Shown one piece after another: positions 20,077 through 29,158 of a DNA stretch of 64,000 nucleotides. Where the stretch lies: contig MFPR01000012.1 of assembly GCA_001784175.1 (NCBI GenBank), forward strand, positions 18,236 through 82,235, in the 5' to 3' direction. Origin of the DNA: Candidatus Lindowbacteria bacterium RIFCSPLOWO2_12_FULL_62_27 (GTDB taxonomy: Bacteria; Lindowbacteria; 2-12-FULL-62-27). Position 1 is the first letter of the stretch; each line of letters begins with the position of its first letter. A model generated the notes under the pieces. It did no database searches and was not told the DNA's origin. It saw only the letters and a list, made by a program, of their open reading frames with translations. The translations under genes were made by a program, and so were the position numbers.

Positions 20077-20827
20077 GGTTGATTTTGTCCCTCCAATCGA
20101 TCGCCCGGCCGTGAAACCCGTTGTGGCCGGAGTCATAGAGCACGCCTCTCGAAACATTGACCACCACCGACTCCGGCCGGCGGAGCGCCGAGAGGCGCCG
20201 CGCGTCCCCGTTTTGAGCGCCGAGTCCCGGAATCAAGAGCGGCGCGTCAGGGATGCGCGCCATCCGCTCGTCCGTCAGTTGCGTCAGGCCCAGCACGAAC
20301 CCCAGCGTGGCTGGATAGGATTTGGACTGCTCGGCCATCCGAAGCACATGGTCGAAGACGAATCCGTCTTCTGTCTTTTTCAACTGCAACTCCTCCGCGC
20401 CCGCATTGGACGTGATCGCCAGGACATAGACGCCCTTGTCGCCGTAACTCAAAAACGGCTCGCAGGCATCGAACCCCAGATACGGGTTCACCGTCACGGC
20501 CGCGACGTTCCAGTGCTCGAAGTATGCCTTGGCATAATAGGCCTGTGTTTCCGGTATATCGCCGCGCTTGGCATCCAGAATGACCGGAACCGCCTCCGGG
20601 ATGTAATGCAAAAGATCGTTGAGCATCTTGTATCCGTAGACGCCCATGGCCTCGAAGTACGCGATGTTCGGCTTGAAGGCCGCAGCCGCATCCGACACGG
20701 CGTCGACGACCCGCCGCAGGAAATCGTATACATCACCCTGAATCAGATGCGGCCGGGGGTCGAGACCAACGCAGAGATGCGACCCCGTTTTTTCGATCCG
20801 GGCGCGCAACCGCTCCGTATAAGTCAT
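20060..20827 (-). CDS. pyrF: Orotidine 5'-phosphate decarboxylase, subfamily 2
   Basis: 255 residues from the ATG at 20827, chosen because it overlaps the pyrD stop as ATGA like its neighbours; an ATG six codons earlier is possible. The catalytic Lys-Asp network is in LDAKRGDIPET, and the protein has the subfamily-2 features CVGLDPRP and VNPYLGFDACEPF. It decarboxylates OMP to UMP. Gene order pyrD-pyrF-pyrE follows the pathway. Confidence 0.94.
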   Translation of the reverse strand: MTYTERLRARIEKTGSHLCVGLDPRPHLIQGDVYDFLRRVVDAVSDAAAAFKPNIAYFEAMGVYGYKMLNDLLHYIPEAVPVILDAKRGDIPETQAYYAKAYFEHWNVAAVTVNPYLGFDACEPFLSYGDKGVYVLAITSNAGAEELQLKKTEDGFVFDHVLRMAEQSKSYPATLGFVLGLTQLTDERMARIPDAPLLIPGLGAQNGDARRLSALRRPESVVVNVSRGVLYDSGHNGFHGRAIDWRDKINHAIHG

Positions 20828-21645
20828 TTTTCTAAACTCCGCCATTCATGCAGGATCCGCCGGATGGCGTCCGGATAGACGTACTGGATACTGCCGACTT
20901 GGACGGCCTTTGCGCCCACGCTCAGAAATTCCTGCACGTCGCGGCCCGACCGCACGCCGCCCGAGGCGATCACCGGAATGCGGACACGATCGGATGTATA
21001 AAACACATTGTAGAGCGACATCGGTTTGACCGCTGGGCCTGCCAGTCCCCCCTGGAGTCTCCGGCCGCCGGGCGTGAAGGCGATGGCCGGATAGGTGTTG
21101 CAGACCGTGACCGCGTCGGCGCCGTGTTCCTCGCACACCACCGCCGCCTCGACGCAGGAATACGGCGGGAGTTTCGCGCACATCCATTTCCGGCTCGACC
21201 GACGCGCGGCCCGGACCATGTCCCGCACGAACCGGAGGTCGACCGACGGCATCACCCGGCGCTGCCGGACGTTGGGGCAGGACAGGTTGAGTTCGTATCC
21301 AGAAATTTTCCGGCTCGATTCCATTTTCTCCAGCAGCGCCGTCATCTCCGCCGGCCGCTCGGCGTAAACGCTGGCGATGAACGCCGTCGGAAACCGGACG
21401 CCCCGCACCGATTCCAGAAACCGGTCGACGCCGGGGTTTTCGAGGCCGACAAAGTTGACCGTGCCGGACGGCGTTTCGACGAGGCGCGGCGGCGGATGGC
21501 CGGGCCGCGGCCTGGCCGTGATGGTCTTGCAAATGAACGCGCCCGCGTGACGATATAAAGATTGATGCTTGTCTCCGAGCCCGAACGTCCCGCTGGCGGA
21601 GATCAGCGGATTTTTGAGAACGAGCTTACCGAGTCTGACGGCCAT
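20824..21645 (-). CDS. pyrD: Dihydroorotate dehydrogenase B, catalytic subunit
   Basis: 273 residues from the ATG at 21645, preceded by GGAG at good spacing. A TTG four codons earlier is less likely. It overlaps pyrK by 20 bases. The class 1B signature includes the catalytic Cys region LNLSCPN and the FMN-binding segments CNTYPA and IASGGVRSG. It works with PyrK to pass electrons from dihydroorotate to NAD. Confidence 0.94.
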   Translation of the reverse strand: MAVRLGKLVLKNPLISASGTFGLGDKHQSLYRHAGAFICKTITARPRPGHPPPRLVETPSGTVNFVGLENPGVDRFLESVRGVRFPTAFIASVYAERPAEMTALLEKMESSRKISGYELNLSCPNVRQRRVMPSVDLRFVRDMVRAARRSSRKWMCAKLPPYSCVEAAVVCEEHGADAVTVCNTYPAIAFTPGGRRLQGGLAGPAVKPMSLYNVFYTSDRVRIPVIASGGVRSGRDVQEFLSVGAKAVQVGSIQYVYPDAIRRILHEWRSLEK

Positions 21646-22411
21646 TGGAGTCTCCAAGAGAAATCAGTTCTTCGCGAAACACAGGGCCTTCGTCGCACGC
21701 GCGGAAATATCCGTCGCCATGCCGTTTTTTGACGGGGCACGTGTAACAGATCCCGAATCCGCACCCCATCATCTCCTCCAGGGACACTTCGATCTCCGGA
21801 ATCCGGCCCCGCGCCAGCTCCGCCACCGCCCGGATCATTCCGGTCGGGCCGCACACGAAGCACCGGCGGTAACGTTGCAGCGGAAGATTGGCAACGCGTT
21901 CCGTCACGAGGCCGTCGGTTTCTTCGACGACAATCTGCGCGCCCACGCGGAGATTCCGGAGGAGACCGCCGGCCACATCCCTCGCGGACCGAACGCCGTA
22001 CAAAACCGTCTGCCGGACATTCATTTCCTTCAGGCGGCGAATCAAATAATAGACGCCGCCCAATCCCGTGCCGCCCGCAACCACCAGCACGGAGTCCGCC
22101 GCATCCACATCGAGCGAGAATGTGTTTCCGCACGGGCCGAGGATCGATATCCGTTCGCCGGGACGAAACTGCGCCATCCGCACGGTTCCCGGGCCGATGA
22201 CTTTGTAGAGAATGTCGATCCGGCGCCCGCGGACGTCCATGACGCTGAAGGGCCGGCGAAGAAACGGTTCCGTGTCGTGGCCGTTGTGGCAGAGGACCTG
22301 CAAAAACTGACCGGGCCTGATTTCCGGGAAAACGCCCGCGTCCAGCGTCAGTACGTGATAGGCGCCGGAAACCTTTTTATTCCGAATAACACGGGACAGG
22401 ACGTCTTTCAT
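21626..22411 (-). CDS. pyrK: Dihydroorotate dehydrogenase B, electron-transfer subunit
   Basis: 261 residues from the ATG at 22411. It has a ferredoxin reductase-type FAD domain (RRPFSV), an NAD-binding domain (VAGGTGLGG) and a C-terminal [2Fe-2S] site with four Cys in MGCGFGICYTCPV and ACDEG. Its start overlaps pyrC by 35 bases, the longest overlap in the operon. Confidence 0.94.
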   Translation of the reverse strand: MKDVLSRVIRNKKVSGAYHVLTLDAGVFPEIRPGQFLQVLCHNGHDTEPFLRRPFSVMDVRGRRIDILYKVIGPGTVRMAQFRPGERISILGPCGNTFSLDVDAADSVLVVAGGTGLGGVYYLIRRLKEMNVRQTVLYGVRSARDVAGGLLRNLRVGAQIVVEETDGLVTERVANLPLQRYRRCFVCGPTGMIRAVAELARGRIPEIEVSLEEMMGCGFGICYTCPVKKRHGDGYFRACDEGPVFREELISLGDSNGRQTR

Positions 22412-23696
22412 CTGTCCTCCGATCCAGCGCCAGATCGCCGCCCACGACGACCTTCTCGACCGACCCCCAAAGCTCCCGGCCCAGAAAAGGCGTGTTGCAG
22501 CTTTTGGACTTGATGAAGTTCCGGTCCACGCGGGTCCGGGCCTCCGGATCAAAAACGACGAAGTCGGCCCGGTTGTTCCGGCGGATCGCTGCGTCCTCCA
22601 GCCCCAGAAGCTTTCTGGGCGCGGTCGAGAAGCACCGCGCGATCACATCCCACGTGAGCTTTTCGCTGCGAATGAAATGCGTATGGATCGAGATCAGGGC
22701 CGTATCGAGGCCGATGACGCCGAAGGGCGCGCCGCAGAAGTCCTGGTTTTTCTCAAAACTGTTGTGCGGCGCGTGGTCAGTCGCGAGACAATCGATCGTC
22801 CCGTCTTTGAGGCCCTCGAGGAGGCGCGAGCGGTCTTCGGCCCTGCGCAGCGGCGGATTCATTTTGAAATTGGTGTCGTACTCGGCGATGTCGGATTCGG
22901 AAAAGATCAGGTGCTGCGGCGTGACCTCGCAACTGGCCTGCACCCCGGCCTCCTTGAACCGCCGGACGATTTCAAGTCCGCCGGCGGTCGAGAGATGCTG
23001 GATGTGAATCCGGGCCCGCGTCCACTGGGCGATCCGCAGGTCCCGCTCGATGCAGATTTCCTCGCTGACCGCCGGAATGCCCGGCAGGCCCAGCCGGTAG
23101 GAGATCGCGCCTTCGTTCACGGCGCCGGACTCCGAAAGTTCCCGGACCTCGCAGTGGCTGCCGACGAGCAGGCGGAAATTCCGGGCGTATTCCATCGCGC
23201 GCCGGAGGAGCCGCGGGTCCGACACGGGATCGCCGTCGTCCGTGATCATGACGGCGCCTTTTTCGAACATGTCCCCGATCTCCGCCAGCTCCTTCCCCGC
23301 GCGGCCGCGCGAGATGCAGCCGGCTGTGTAGACCGCCACGCGCGATTTTTCGCGCGCAAGGTTGTACACGAACCGCACCATGCCGCCGCTGTCGATCGCG
23401 GGGTCGGTGTTGGGCATGGCCAAAAGCCCGGTGACGCCGCCGTTCAGGGCCGCGTCGCTGCCGGTCTCGATCGTCTCCTTGTCCTCGCGGCCCGGTTCGC
23501 GCAAATGCACATGCATGTCGAACAGACCCGGCAAAAGCAGCCTGCCCCCGCAGTCGATCACCTGCATCGAATGGTACGGCTCGAGGCGCGGCTCCACCGC
23601 GGCGATCCGGCCGTCCTCCACCAGCACGTCCGCCGGCTGCGGCGTTCGGTCCGAATCGGAAACGACCCGGCCGCCCTGAAAGAGAATTTTTTTCAT
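22377..23696 (-). CDS. pyrC: Dihydroorotase
   Basis: 439 residues from the ATG at 23696. It is an amidohydrolase with zinc ligands in DMHVHLREPG, later His residues (SHCEV, HIQHLS) and the catalytic Asp in ATDHAPH. It belongs to the class I type (about 430 residues), which may pair with PyrB. It closes carbamoyl aspartate to dihydroorotate. Four-base overlap with pyrB. Confidence 0.95.
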   Translation of the reverse strand: MKKILFQGGRVVSDSDRTPQPADVLVEDGRIAAVEPRLEPYHSMQVIDCGGRLLLPGLFDMHVHLREPGREDKETIETGSDAALNGGVTGLLAMPNTDPAIDSGGMVRFVYNLAREKSRVAVYTAGCISRGRAGKELAEIGDMFEKGAVMITDDGDPVSDPRLLRRAMEYARNFRLLVGSHCEVRELSESGAVNEGAISYRLGLPGIPAVSEEICIERDLRIAQWTRARIHIQHLSTAGGLEIVRRFKEAGVQASCEVTPQHLIFSESDIAEYDTNFKMNPPLRRAEDRSRLLEGLKDGTIDCLATDHAPHNSFEKNQDFCGAPFGVIGLDTALISIHTHFIRSEKLTWDVIARCFSTAPRKLLGLEDAAIRRNNRADFVVFDPEARTRVDRNFIKSKSCNTPFLGRELWGSVEKVVVGGDLALDRRTDERRPVPCYSE

Positions 23697-24670
23697 ACGA
23701 GGGCCGGCGCCAGGTCCGGCGCCTTCTCCTGAACCGAAAGATTCAGCAGGTACAGGACCGCCATCCGGACGGCGATTCCGTTTTCGACCTGCTGATTGAT
23801 CAGGCACCGCTCGTAGTCCATGACCTCGTCGATGAGTTCAACGCCGCGGTTGACGGGTCCCGGATGCATGACATAGATGCCGCGGCTCACGATGTCCCGG
23901 TACCGTTCCCGCGTGACGCCGAAGGAGTGATGATACTCCCGCATGCTCGGAAAGAAATTGGCCTTCTGCCGTTCGAGTTGCAGCCGCAGCAGATACACGA
24001 CGTCGGGCTCCCAGCGAAGCGCCTCCTCGAAGCAGGAGAACACCGACAGGTGCGGCGGCAGGGTCGATGGAATGAGGGTGCCGGCGCCGAAGACCGCGAC
24101 GTTCATGCCCAGCCGGTGGAGGCACCGGCTGGTCGACCGGGCGACGCGGGAATGAAGGATGTCGCCGACGATCAGGACCTTTTTCCCGGCGAGGTCCGGG
24201 AAAATTTCCCTCAGCGTGTACGCGTCGAGGAGCGCCTGCGTCGGATGCGCGTGGAATCCGTCCCCGGCGTTGATCACGGAGGCCGTGGTGTTGCGCGCGA
24301 TCAGTTCGGGCACGCCGGCCACCGAATGGCGGATCACGATGAAATCGGATTTCATCGACTGAAGCGTCGCCACCGTGTCCAGGATCGATTCGCCCTTGAC
24401 CACGCTCGACTGCGCCACCGCGAAATTGGCGACGTCGGCCGACAGCCGTTTAGCCGCGATCTCAAAGGACGTCCGGGTGCGCGTGGACGGCTCGTAAAAC
24501 AACTGCAGGACGGTTTTGCCCTTGAGCGGCGGCACCTTTTTGACGGAACGGGTGAAAAGCTCCTTGAAGGGCTTCGCCGTTTCCAGGATCAGATGAATTT
24601 CATCGAGCGAGAGCGTCTCGATGTCGAGGAGATCCTTTCGGGTCATCCTCGTCTTCCGGGGTTTTCTCAT
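23693..24670 (-). CDS. pyrB: Aspartate carbamoyltransferase catalytic chain
   Basis: 325 residues. The carbamoyl phosphate site is FYEPSTRTRTSFE, followed by the HPTQALLD segment and HPGPVNRGVE at the C-terminal aspartate site. No regulatory chain (pyrI) is present, as in PyrR-regulated organisms. Start overlaps the pyrR stop by 4 bases. Confidence 0.95.
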   Translation of the reverse strand: MRKPRKTRMTRKDLLDIETLSLDEIHLILETAKPFKELFTRSVKKVPPLKGKTVLQLFYEPSTRTRTSFEIAAKRLSADVANFAVAQSSVVKGESILDTVATLQSMKSDFIVIRHSVAGVPELIARNTTASVINAGDGFHAHPTQALLDAYTLREIFPDLAGKKVLIVGDILHSRVARSTSRCLHRLGMNVAVFGAGTLIPSTLPPHLSVFSCFEEALRWEPDVVYLLRLQLERQKANFFPSMREYHHSFGVTRERYRDIVSRGIYVMHPGPVNRGVELIDEVMDYERCLINQQVENGIAVRMAVLYLLNLSVQEKAPDLAPALV

Positions 24671-25224
24671 TCCTCCGCCCCCTCTCTCAGAAGATACACG
24701 GCGTCTTCCGAGTCGGTCTCACGGAACCGGACACGGACGCGCTCCCGCGCCTCGGTCCGGACATAACGGCCCGTGTAGTTCGGACAGATCGGCAGCTCGC
24801 GGTTGCCGCGGTCGATCAGGACCGCAAGCTCGATTCGCGCCGGCCGGCCGTAATCGATCAGCTCGTCGATCGCCGCGCGGACGGTGCGGCCGGTATAGAG
24901 AACGTCGTCGAACAGGATGATGAAGGACCCCTGCACGTCAAACGGGATTGCGGAGCTTTTCACAGCCGCCGCCGCGCCCAGGTTGTCCTGGTCGTCGCGG
25001 TAGAGCGTAATGTCGAGCGTGCCTTTGGACAGGCATGAATTTTTTTCGGAGACAACCTGGTAGACACGGTCTGCGAAGACGACGCCGCGGGTATGAATGC
25101 CGACAAAGGCCATCGACCGGTCGCCGTATTTGTCCAGGATCTCGTACGCGATCCGCCGGACCGTGTGTTCCATCTCCTCCGAGTTCAAAACCCGGACCCG
25201 GTCGAGCGACTCGGCTGCACGCAC
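24667..25224 (-). CDS. pyrR: PyrR regulator / uracil phosphoribosyltransferase
   Basis: 185 residues from a GTG start at 25224, two bases after purE. It has a type I PRTase fold with PRPP motif ILFDDVLYTGRTVRAA. PyrR proteins bind pyr mRNA leaders in a UMP-dependent way. Here the gene lies inside a purine-pyrimidine operon directly upstream of pyrB, but no intergenic leader remains for a classical attenuator, so it may mainly be an enzyme or bind within coding RNA. Confidence 0.92.
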   Translation of the reverse strand: MRAAESLDRVRVLNSEEMEHTVRRIAYEILDKYGDRSMAFVGIHTRGVVFADRVYQVVSEKNSCLSKGTLDITLYRDDQDNLGAAAAVKSSAIPFDVQGSFIILFDDVLYTGRTVRAAIDELIDYGRPARIELAVLIDRGNRELPICPNYTGRYVRTEARERVRVRFRETDSEDAVYLLREGAEE

Positions 25225-25226
25225 GG

Positions 25227-25640
25227 TCAGTCCCTCCCCTTCAGCTTCAAAATCCGGTGCGCCAGGATACAGGCGTTGAGCGGCGCCTTCGGATGCAAGC
25301 CCACGCTCGCCACCGGCACGTCGCCCGGCGACTGGACGATCGACAACAGCGCGTCCATCCCGCCGAGCGGGCCGGAAGGAACCGGCACGCCGATGACCGG
25401 AACGTCCAGCCGGACCGCCACGATGCCCGGCAGGGCCGCCGACAGGCCCGCCACGGCGAGAACGACGCCGACCGCAGGATCGGATTTCAGCGAATCGAGA
25501 TACGCGGTCAGTTCGTCGAAGTTCCGGTGCACCGAGAGCACGCGCTCCTCGTAGGCGACGCCGTTTTTGGCCAGATACGCCCGGCCCGGCTCAAGATACG
25601 CCTTGTCGTTTTCGCTGCCATACAGAATGACGATCTTCAT
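25227..25640 (-). CDS. purE: N5-carboxyaminoimidazole ribonucleotide mutase
   Basis: 137 residues, shorter than the usual 160-170. The N-terminal phosphate loop is YGSENDKAY and the catalytic His region is SVHRNFD (usually SAHR). The C-terminal MDALLSIVQ segment is conserved. It converts N5-CAIR to CAIR, or may be the class that carboxylates AIR directly, since no purK is seen in this operon. Confidence 0.85.
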   Translation of the reverse strand: MKIVILYGSENDKAYLEPGRAYLAKNGVAYEERVLSVHRNFDELTAYLDSLKSDPAVGVVLAVAGLSAALPGIVAVRLDVPVIGVPVPSGPLGGMDALLSIVQSPGDVPVASVGLHPKAPLNACILAHRILKLKGRD

Positions 25641-25657
25641 TTGAACTCCTTCCCGCC

Positions 25658-26953
25658 TCAGGCCGCGAACGCGCCGGCCACCGTCGCCTCTTCAAAATGA
25701 AGCCGGCCGATGTCCGAGCGGTAACACATGCCGTCAAACCGGATGCGCCGGACCGCCCGATAGGCCCGCCGAACGGCGCTGTCCCTGTCCCGGCCCGTCG
25801 CGGTCACGGCGATGACCCGGCCGCCGTCCACCGCAAATCCTCCGTCCGGCCGGCGCCGCGTCCCGGAATGATAAACGTTCGCGTTCTTCACTTCCGCCAA
25901 TCCTTCGATCGGTTCGCCTGCACTCGGCCGGTACGGATAAAATCTTGATGCAAGAACAACGCATACGCTGCACAGCGTGTTGAACCCGATCAAATTTTTG
26001 TCAAGCGGTCCGCGCGCCGCGCGGTCCAGATAGGTCGCGATGTCTCCGTACATCAAGGGGAGAATCGCTTCGGCCTCCGGGTCTCCAAACCGGCAGTTGT
26101 ACTCGAGGACCTTCGGGCCATCCGCTGTGAGCATGAGCCCGAAATAGAGAAACCCTCGATAGGACATATCCTCTGTCTGGATCCCGCGCAGGGTCGGCCG
26201 GATGACCGATTGTTCGATCTCGGCCATCGTGTCCTCCGGCACAAGATAGAGGGACGCGATCGCGCCCATCCCGCCGGTGTTGGGTCCCCGATCCTCGTCC
26301 ATGAGCGGCTTGTAGTCCCGGGCCGGAACGAACACCTGATACGCGGCGCCGGACACGGCGCAGATGACCGAGACTTCCTTTCCTTCCAAGCGCTCCTCGA
26401 CCACGATACCCGTGGGCTGCCCATACTGCTTCTGCTGAAACACGCGATCTATAAACTCCTCGACATCGGCTTCCGTTCGGCAGACCGATACGCCCTTTCC
26501 GGCCGCCAAGCCGTCAAATTTCAAAACGACCGGATGGGACCGAACCAGCGCCCGGACCTCCTGGGGCGATCGCGCGAACGAAAACGGCGCCGTGGGAATG
26601 TTGTTCCGCCGCATGAATTCCTTGGCAAACATTTTGCTTGTCTCAAGTCTGGCCGCGTTTCGCGTCGGTCCCCACACTGCGATCCCGACGTCCTTGCAGC
26701 GGTCGGCCAGGCCATCGGCCAGCCAGGATTCGTCACCGATGATGCACAAGTCGATCCCGAGGCGCGTCATCCCGGCCACAAGGTCCGCCGAAGCCCACAC
26801 CGGAAGCGGCGCCGCGATGTCCCGCAGGGCGTCGCTGCCCGGGTAAACGAACAGGTCGGGGCGCGACGGCGACTCGCGCAGCGCCTGAACCAGCGCGTGC
26901 TCCCGGCCGCCTTTGCCCACCACCAGGACTTTTTTTCTTTCAGATCCGGACAT
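25658..26953 (-). CDS. purD: Phosphoribosylamine-glycine ligase
   Basis: 431 residues. It begins VLVVGKGGREHALV, has ATP-grasp landmarks KFDGLAAGKGV and YNCRFGDPEAE, and overlaps the purF stop by 14 bases. It makes GAR from phosphoribosylamine, glycine and ATP, so the product of PurF is passed to its neighbour. Confidence 0.95.
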   Translation of the reverse strand: MSGSERKKVLVVGKGGREHALVQALRESPSRPDLFVYPGSDALRDIAAPLPVWASADLVAGMTRLGIDLCIIGDESWLADGLADRCKDVGIAVWGPTRNAARLETSKMFAKEFMRRNNIPTAPFSFARSPQEVRALVRSHPVVLKFDGLAAGKGVSVCRTEADVEEFIDRVFQQKQYGQPTGIVVEERLEGKEVSVICAVSGAAYQVFVPARDYKPLMDEDRGPNTGGMGAIASLYLVPEDTMAEIEQSVIRPTLRGIQTEDMSYRGFLYFGLMLTADGPKVLEYNCRFGDPEAEAILPLMYGDIATYLDRAARGPLDKNLIGFNTLCSVCVVLASRFYPYRPSAGEPIEGLAEVKNANVYHSGTRRRPDGGFAVDGGRVIAVTATGRDRDSAVRRAYRAVRRIRFDGMCYRSDIGRLHFEEATVAGAFAA

Positions 26954-28346
26954 AGAGATGTTCCTCCCTCGATTTTGTGATGCAATTGAGATCGTTTGTC
27001 ACGTCCACCGGATAATTTCCGGTAAAACAGGCCCGACAGGTTCTCTCTCCCACCACTTCACGGAGGGATTCAGGTGAAAGGAATTTGATCGAGTCGACGC
27101 CCAGATGCCGGGCCAGTTGGTCCGCCGGAAATTTATTCGCCAGAAAGTCGTTCCGGTCCGGCATGTCGATCCCGAAATAGCAGGGAAAGCGGACCATCGG
27201 AGACGCGATCCGCAGATGAATTTCCGACGCGCCGCGCTCGCGCAGGAGATGCACTATTTTTTTCGACGTCGTGCCGCGAACCACCGAATCGTCCACCACG
27301 ACAACGCGTTTACCCCGGACCGTGTCCGGAATCGTGTTGAACTTTTTCCTGACCGAGAGGTCGCGGTCGGCCTGGTAGGGCGCGATGAAACTTCGGCCGG
27401 TATAATGGCTTCGAATGAGGACGATGTCGTACGGGATGCCGGAAGCCATCGCGTATCCGAGCGCGGCCGAATTCGAGGAATCGGGGATGCCGGTGACGAT
27501 GTCGGCGTCGACGGGATGCTCTTCATGAAGCCGCCGGCCCAGTTGAATGCGGTATGAATGAATCGACCTGCCCTTGAAGAGGCTGTCCGGCCGCGAAAAG
27601 TAGATCATTTCGAACGAACAGATTTTTTCGTCCGGGGGCATCAGGAGCCGGAACGGCTCGACGCCTTTTTCGGAAACGTAAAAGCCGTCCCCCGGCGCGA
27701 TCTCCGACACGTGGTCGGCGCCGAGGATGTCGAAGGCGCAGGTTTCCGACGCAAAATAGATCGCGGCGCCTTTCTTGCCGAGATACAGCGGCCGAAATCC
27801 CATCGGGTCCCGGACGGCGGCGATGCCGTCATTGAAGAGAAAGACGAGCGAATAGGCGCCTTCGACGCCGAGAAGTCCCTTTTGAATTTTTTTGACCGGG
27901 GCCACATCGCCGGCGCGGACGATCCGATGAAGGATGACCTCGGTGTCGCTCGTGGTCCGGAACACGGATCCTTTGAGTTCAAGATCCTCCTTGAGTCTCC
28001 GCGCATTGATGATGTTGCCGTTGTGCGCCACGGCGATGATCCGGTCCCGATGCACGACTTCGAGCGGCTGGATGTCCTTCTCCGCCTCGCTGCCCGCCGT
28101 CGAGTACCGCACGTGCCCGATGCCGAACGCGCCGGGGAGCCGGTTCAGAGTGTCCTCGGAAAACGCCTGCGTCACCAGGCCCAGGCTCCGGTGCAAACCA
28201 TACCGGCCGCCGCCCGAACTCACCACCATACCCGCGCTTTCCTGTCCCCGGTGCTGCTGGGCATAGAGACCCAAGTACAGATCACGGGCCGCCGTCGGAC
28301 TGCCGAACACGCCGAATACGCCACACTTCTCACGAAGGCCCATCAT
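26940..28346 (-). CDS. purF: Amidophosphoribosyltransferase
   Basis: 468 residues from the ATG at 28346, which overlaps the purQ stop (ATGATG). A short propeptide precedes the N-terminal nucleophile Cys8 in KCGVFGVFG. The PRPP loop is VVVVDDSVVRGTT. Cys residues in KICSFEM, FPCYFG and CRACFTG match the [4Fe-4S] ligands of the Bacillus-type enzyme, which suggests an oxygen-sensitive, cluster-containing form. It makes phosphoribosylamine, the first step of purine synthesis. Confidence 0.96.
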   Translation of the reverse strand: MMGLREKCGVFGVFGSPTAARDLYLGLYAQQHRGQESAGMVVSSGGGRYGLHRSLGLVTQAFSEDTLNRLPGAFGIGHVRYSTAGSEAEKDIQPLEVVHRDRIIAVAHNGNIINARRLKEDLELKGSVFRTTSDTEVILHRIVRAGDVAPVKKIQKGLLGVEGAYSLVFLFNDGIAAVRDPMGFRPLYLGKKGAAIYFASETCAFDILGADHVSEIAPGDGFYVSEKGVEPFRLLMPPDEKICSFEMIYFSRPDSLFKGRSIHSYRIQLGRRLHEEHPVDADIVTGIPDSSNSAALGYAMASGIPYDIVLIRSHYTGRSFIAPYQADRDLSVRKKFNTIPDTVRGKRVVVVDDSVVRGTTSKKIVHLLRERGASEIHLRIASPMVRFPCYFGIDMPDRNDFLANKFPADQLARHLGVDSIKFLSPESLREVVGERTCRACFTGNYPVDVTNDLNCITKSREEHLYVRI

Positions 28347-29158
28347 CGCGGATCGCCCGCCCCGACAGATACATCGCGTCGCACCAGATGGTTGTATATG
28401 GATTTGAAAAAATAGTATCCCCATCCCCAGCGGGACTGCGCCGACGGCGGGCTGGCGTCGGAGACGCCGGCACTTGGGGCGCCGGAGGCGCTGACCCGGC
28501 CGGAACCCCAGTCCGGATCGTAGTGATCTTCGCTGTACAGGAATCGCTCCGGATGCGGCATGAGGCCGAACACGCGACCCGAATCGTCCTGCAAACCCGC
28601 GATCGCGCAGGCCGAGCCGTTCACGTTGTCTTCATACACGAGCGGCGCCAGTCCCGAAGCGATGTAGGATTCCGCCAGCCCCGGCCGGGCGACAAACCGG
28701 CCCTCCCGATGGGCGATCGGCAGCTCGAAGACGTCCGGGAGGGCTGAGAGATAGGGATTGTCCGGGCACAGCGTCCGAAGCCGGACCCATCGGCAGAGGA
28801 AGGCATGGCTTGCGTTTTCGATCAGCCGGCCTTCCGGCAGAAGGCCGAGCTGAACGAGAATCTGAAACCCGTTGCAGATGCCCAGGATCAATCCGCCGGC
28901 CGACCGGTAGGCCAGGAGCGCATCGCCCAGTTTCCGCTGGATCTCCAGCCGCGCAAGCCGGCCCGCGCCGATGTAATCGCCGTAACTGAATCCGCCCGGA
29001 AGAACCAGGAGGTCCGAGCCGCAAATGAGTTCGCGGGTCGCATCCGAAAAGGGCACGATGTCGGCGGCAAATCCTGCCAGCCGCAGCGCCCGCGCCGTTT
29101 CCCCGTCACAGTTCGTGCCGGGAAATTTCAGAAGTGTCGCTTGAGGCCGTTTTTCCAT
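28343..29158 (-). CDS. purQ: Phosphoribosylformylglycinamidine synthase, glutaminase subunit
   Basis: 271 residues, longer than the usual ~230. The start overlaps purL by 31 bases. The sequence KFPGTNCDGET is diagnostic, the nucleophile is in GICNGFQIL and the catalytic His-Glu is in PHPERF. After PHPERFLYSEDHYDPDW a family-2 repeat supplies about 18 residues before the last helix (FFKSIYNHLV), explaining the extra length. It supplies ammonia to PurL. Confidence 0.94.
   Translation of the reverse strand: MEKRPQATLLKFPGTNCDGETARALRLAGFAADIVPFSDATRELICGSDLLVLPGGFSYGDYIGAGRLARLEIQRKLGDALLAYRSAGGLILGICNGFQILVQLGLLPEGRLIENASHAFLCRWVRLRTLCPDNPYLSALPDVFELPIAHREGRFVARPGLAESYIASGLAPLVYEDNVNGSACAIAGLQDDSGRVFGLMPHPERFLYSEDHYDPDWGSGRVSASGAPSAGVSDASPPSAQSRWGWGYYFFKSIYNHLVRRDVSVGAGDPR
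28450..28502. repeat. Family-2 twin-hairpin repeat inside purQ
   Basis: Same core and same reading frame as the copy at 9774, so both proteins carry the identical insert [16 protein letters not shown]. It lies between the catalytic His-Glu and the final helix. Confidence 0.8.
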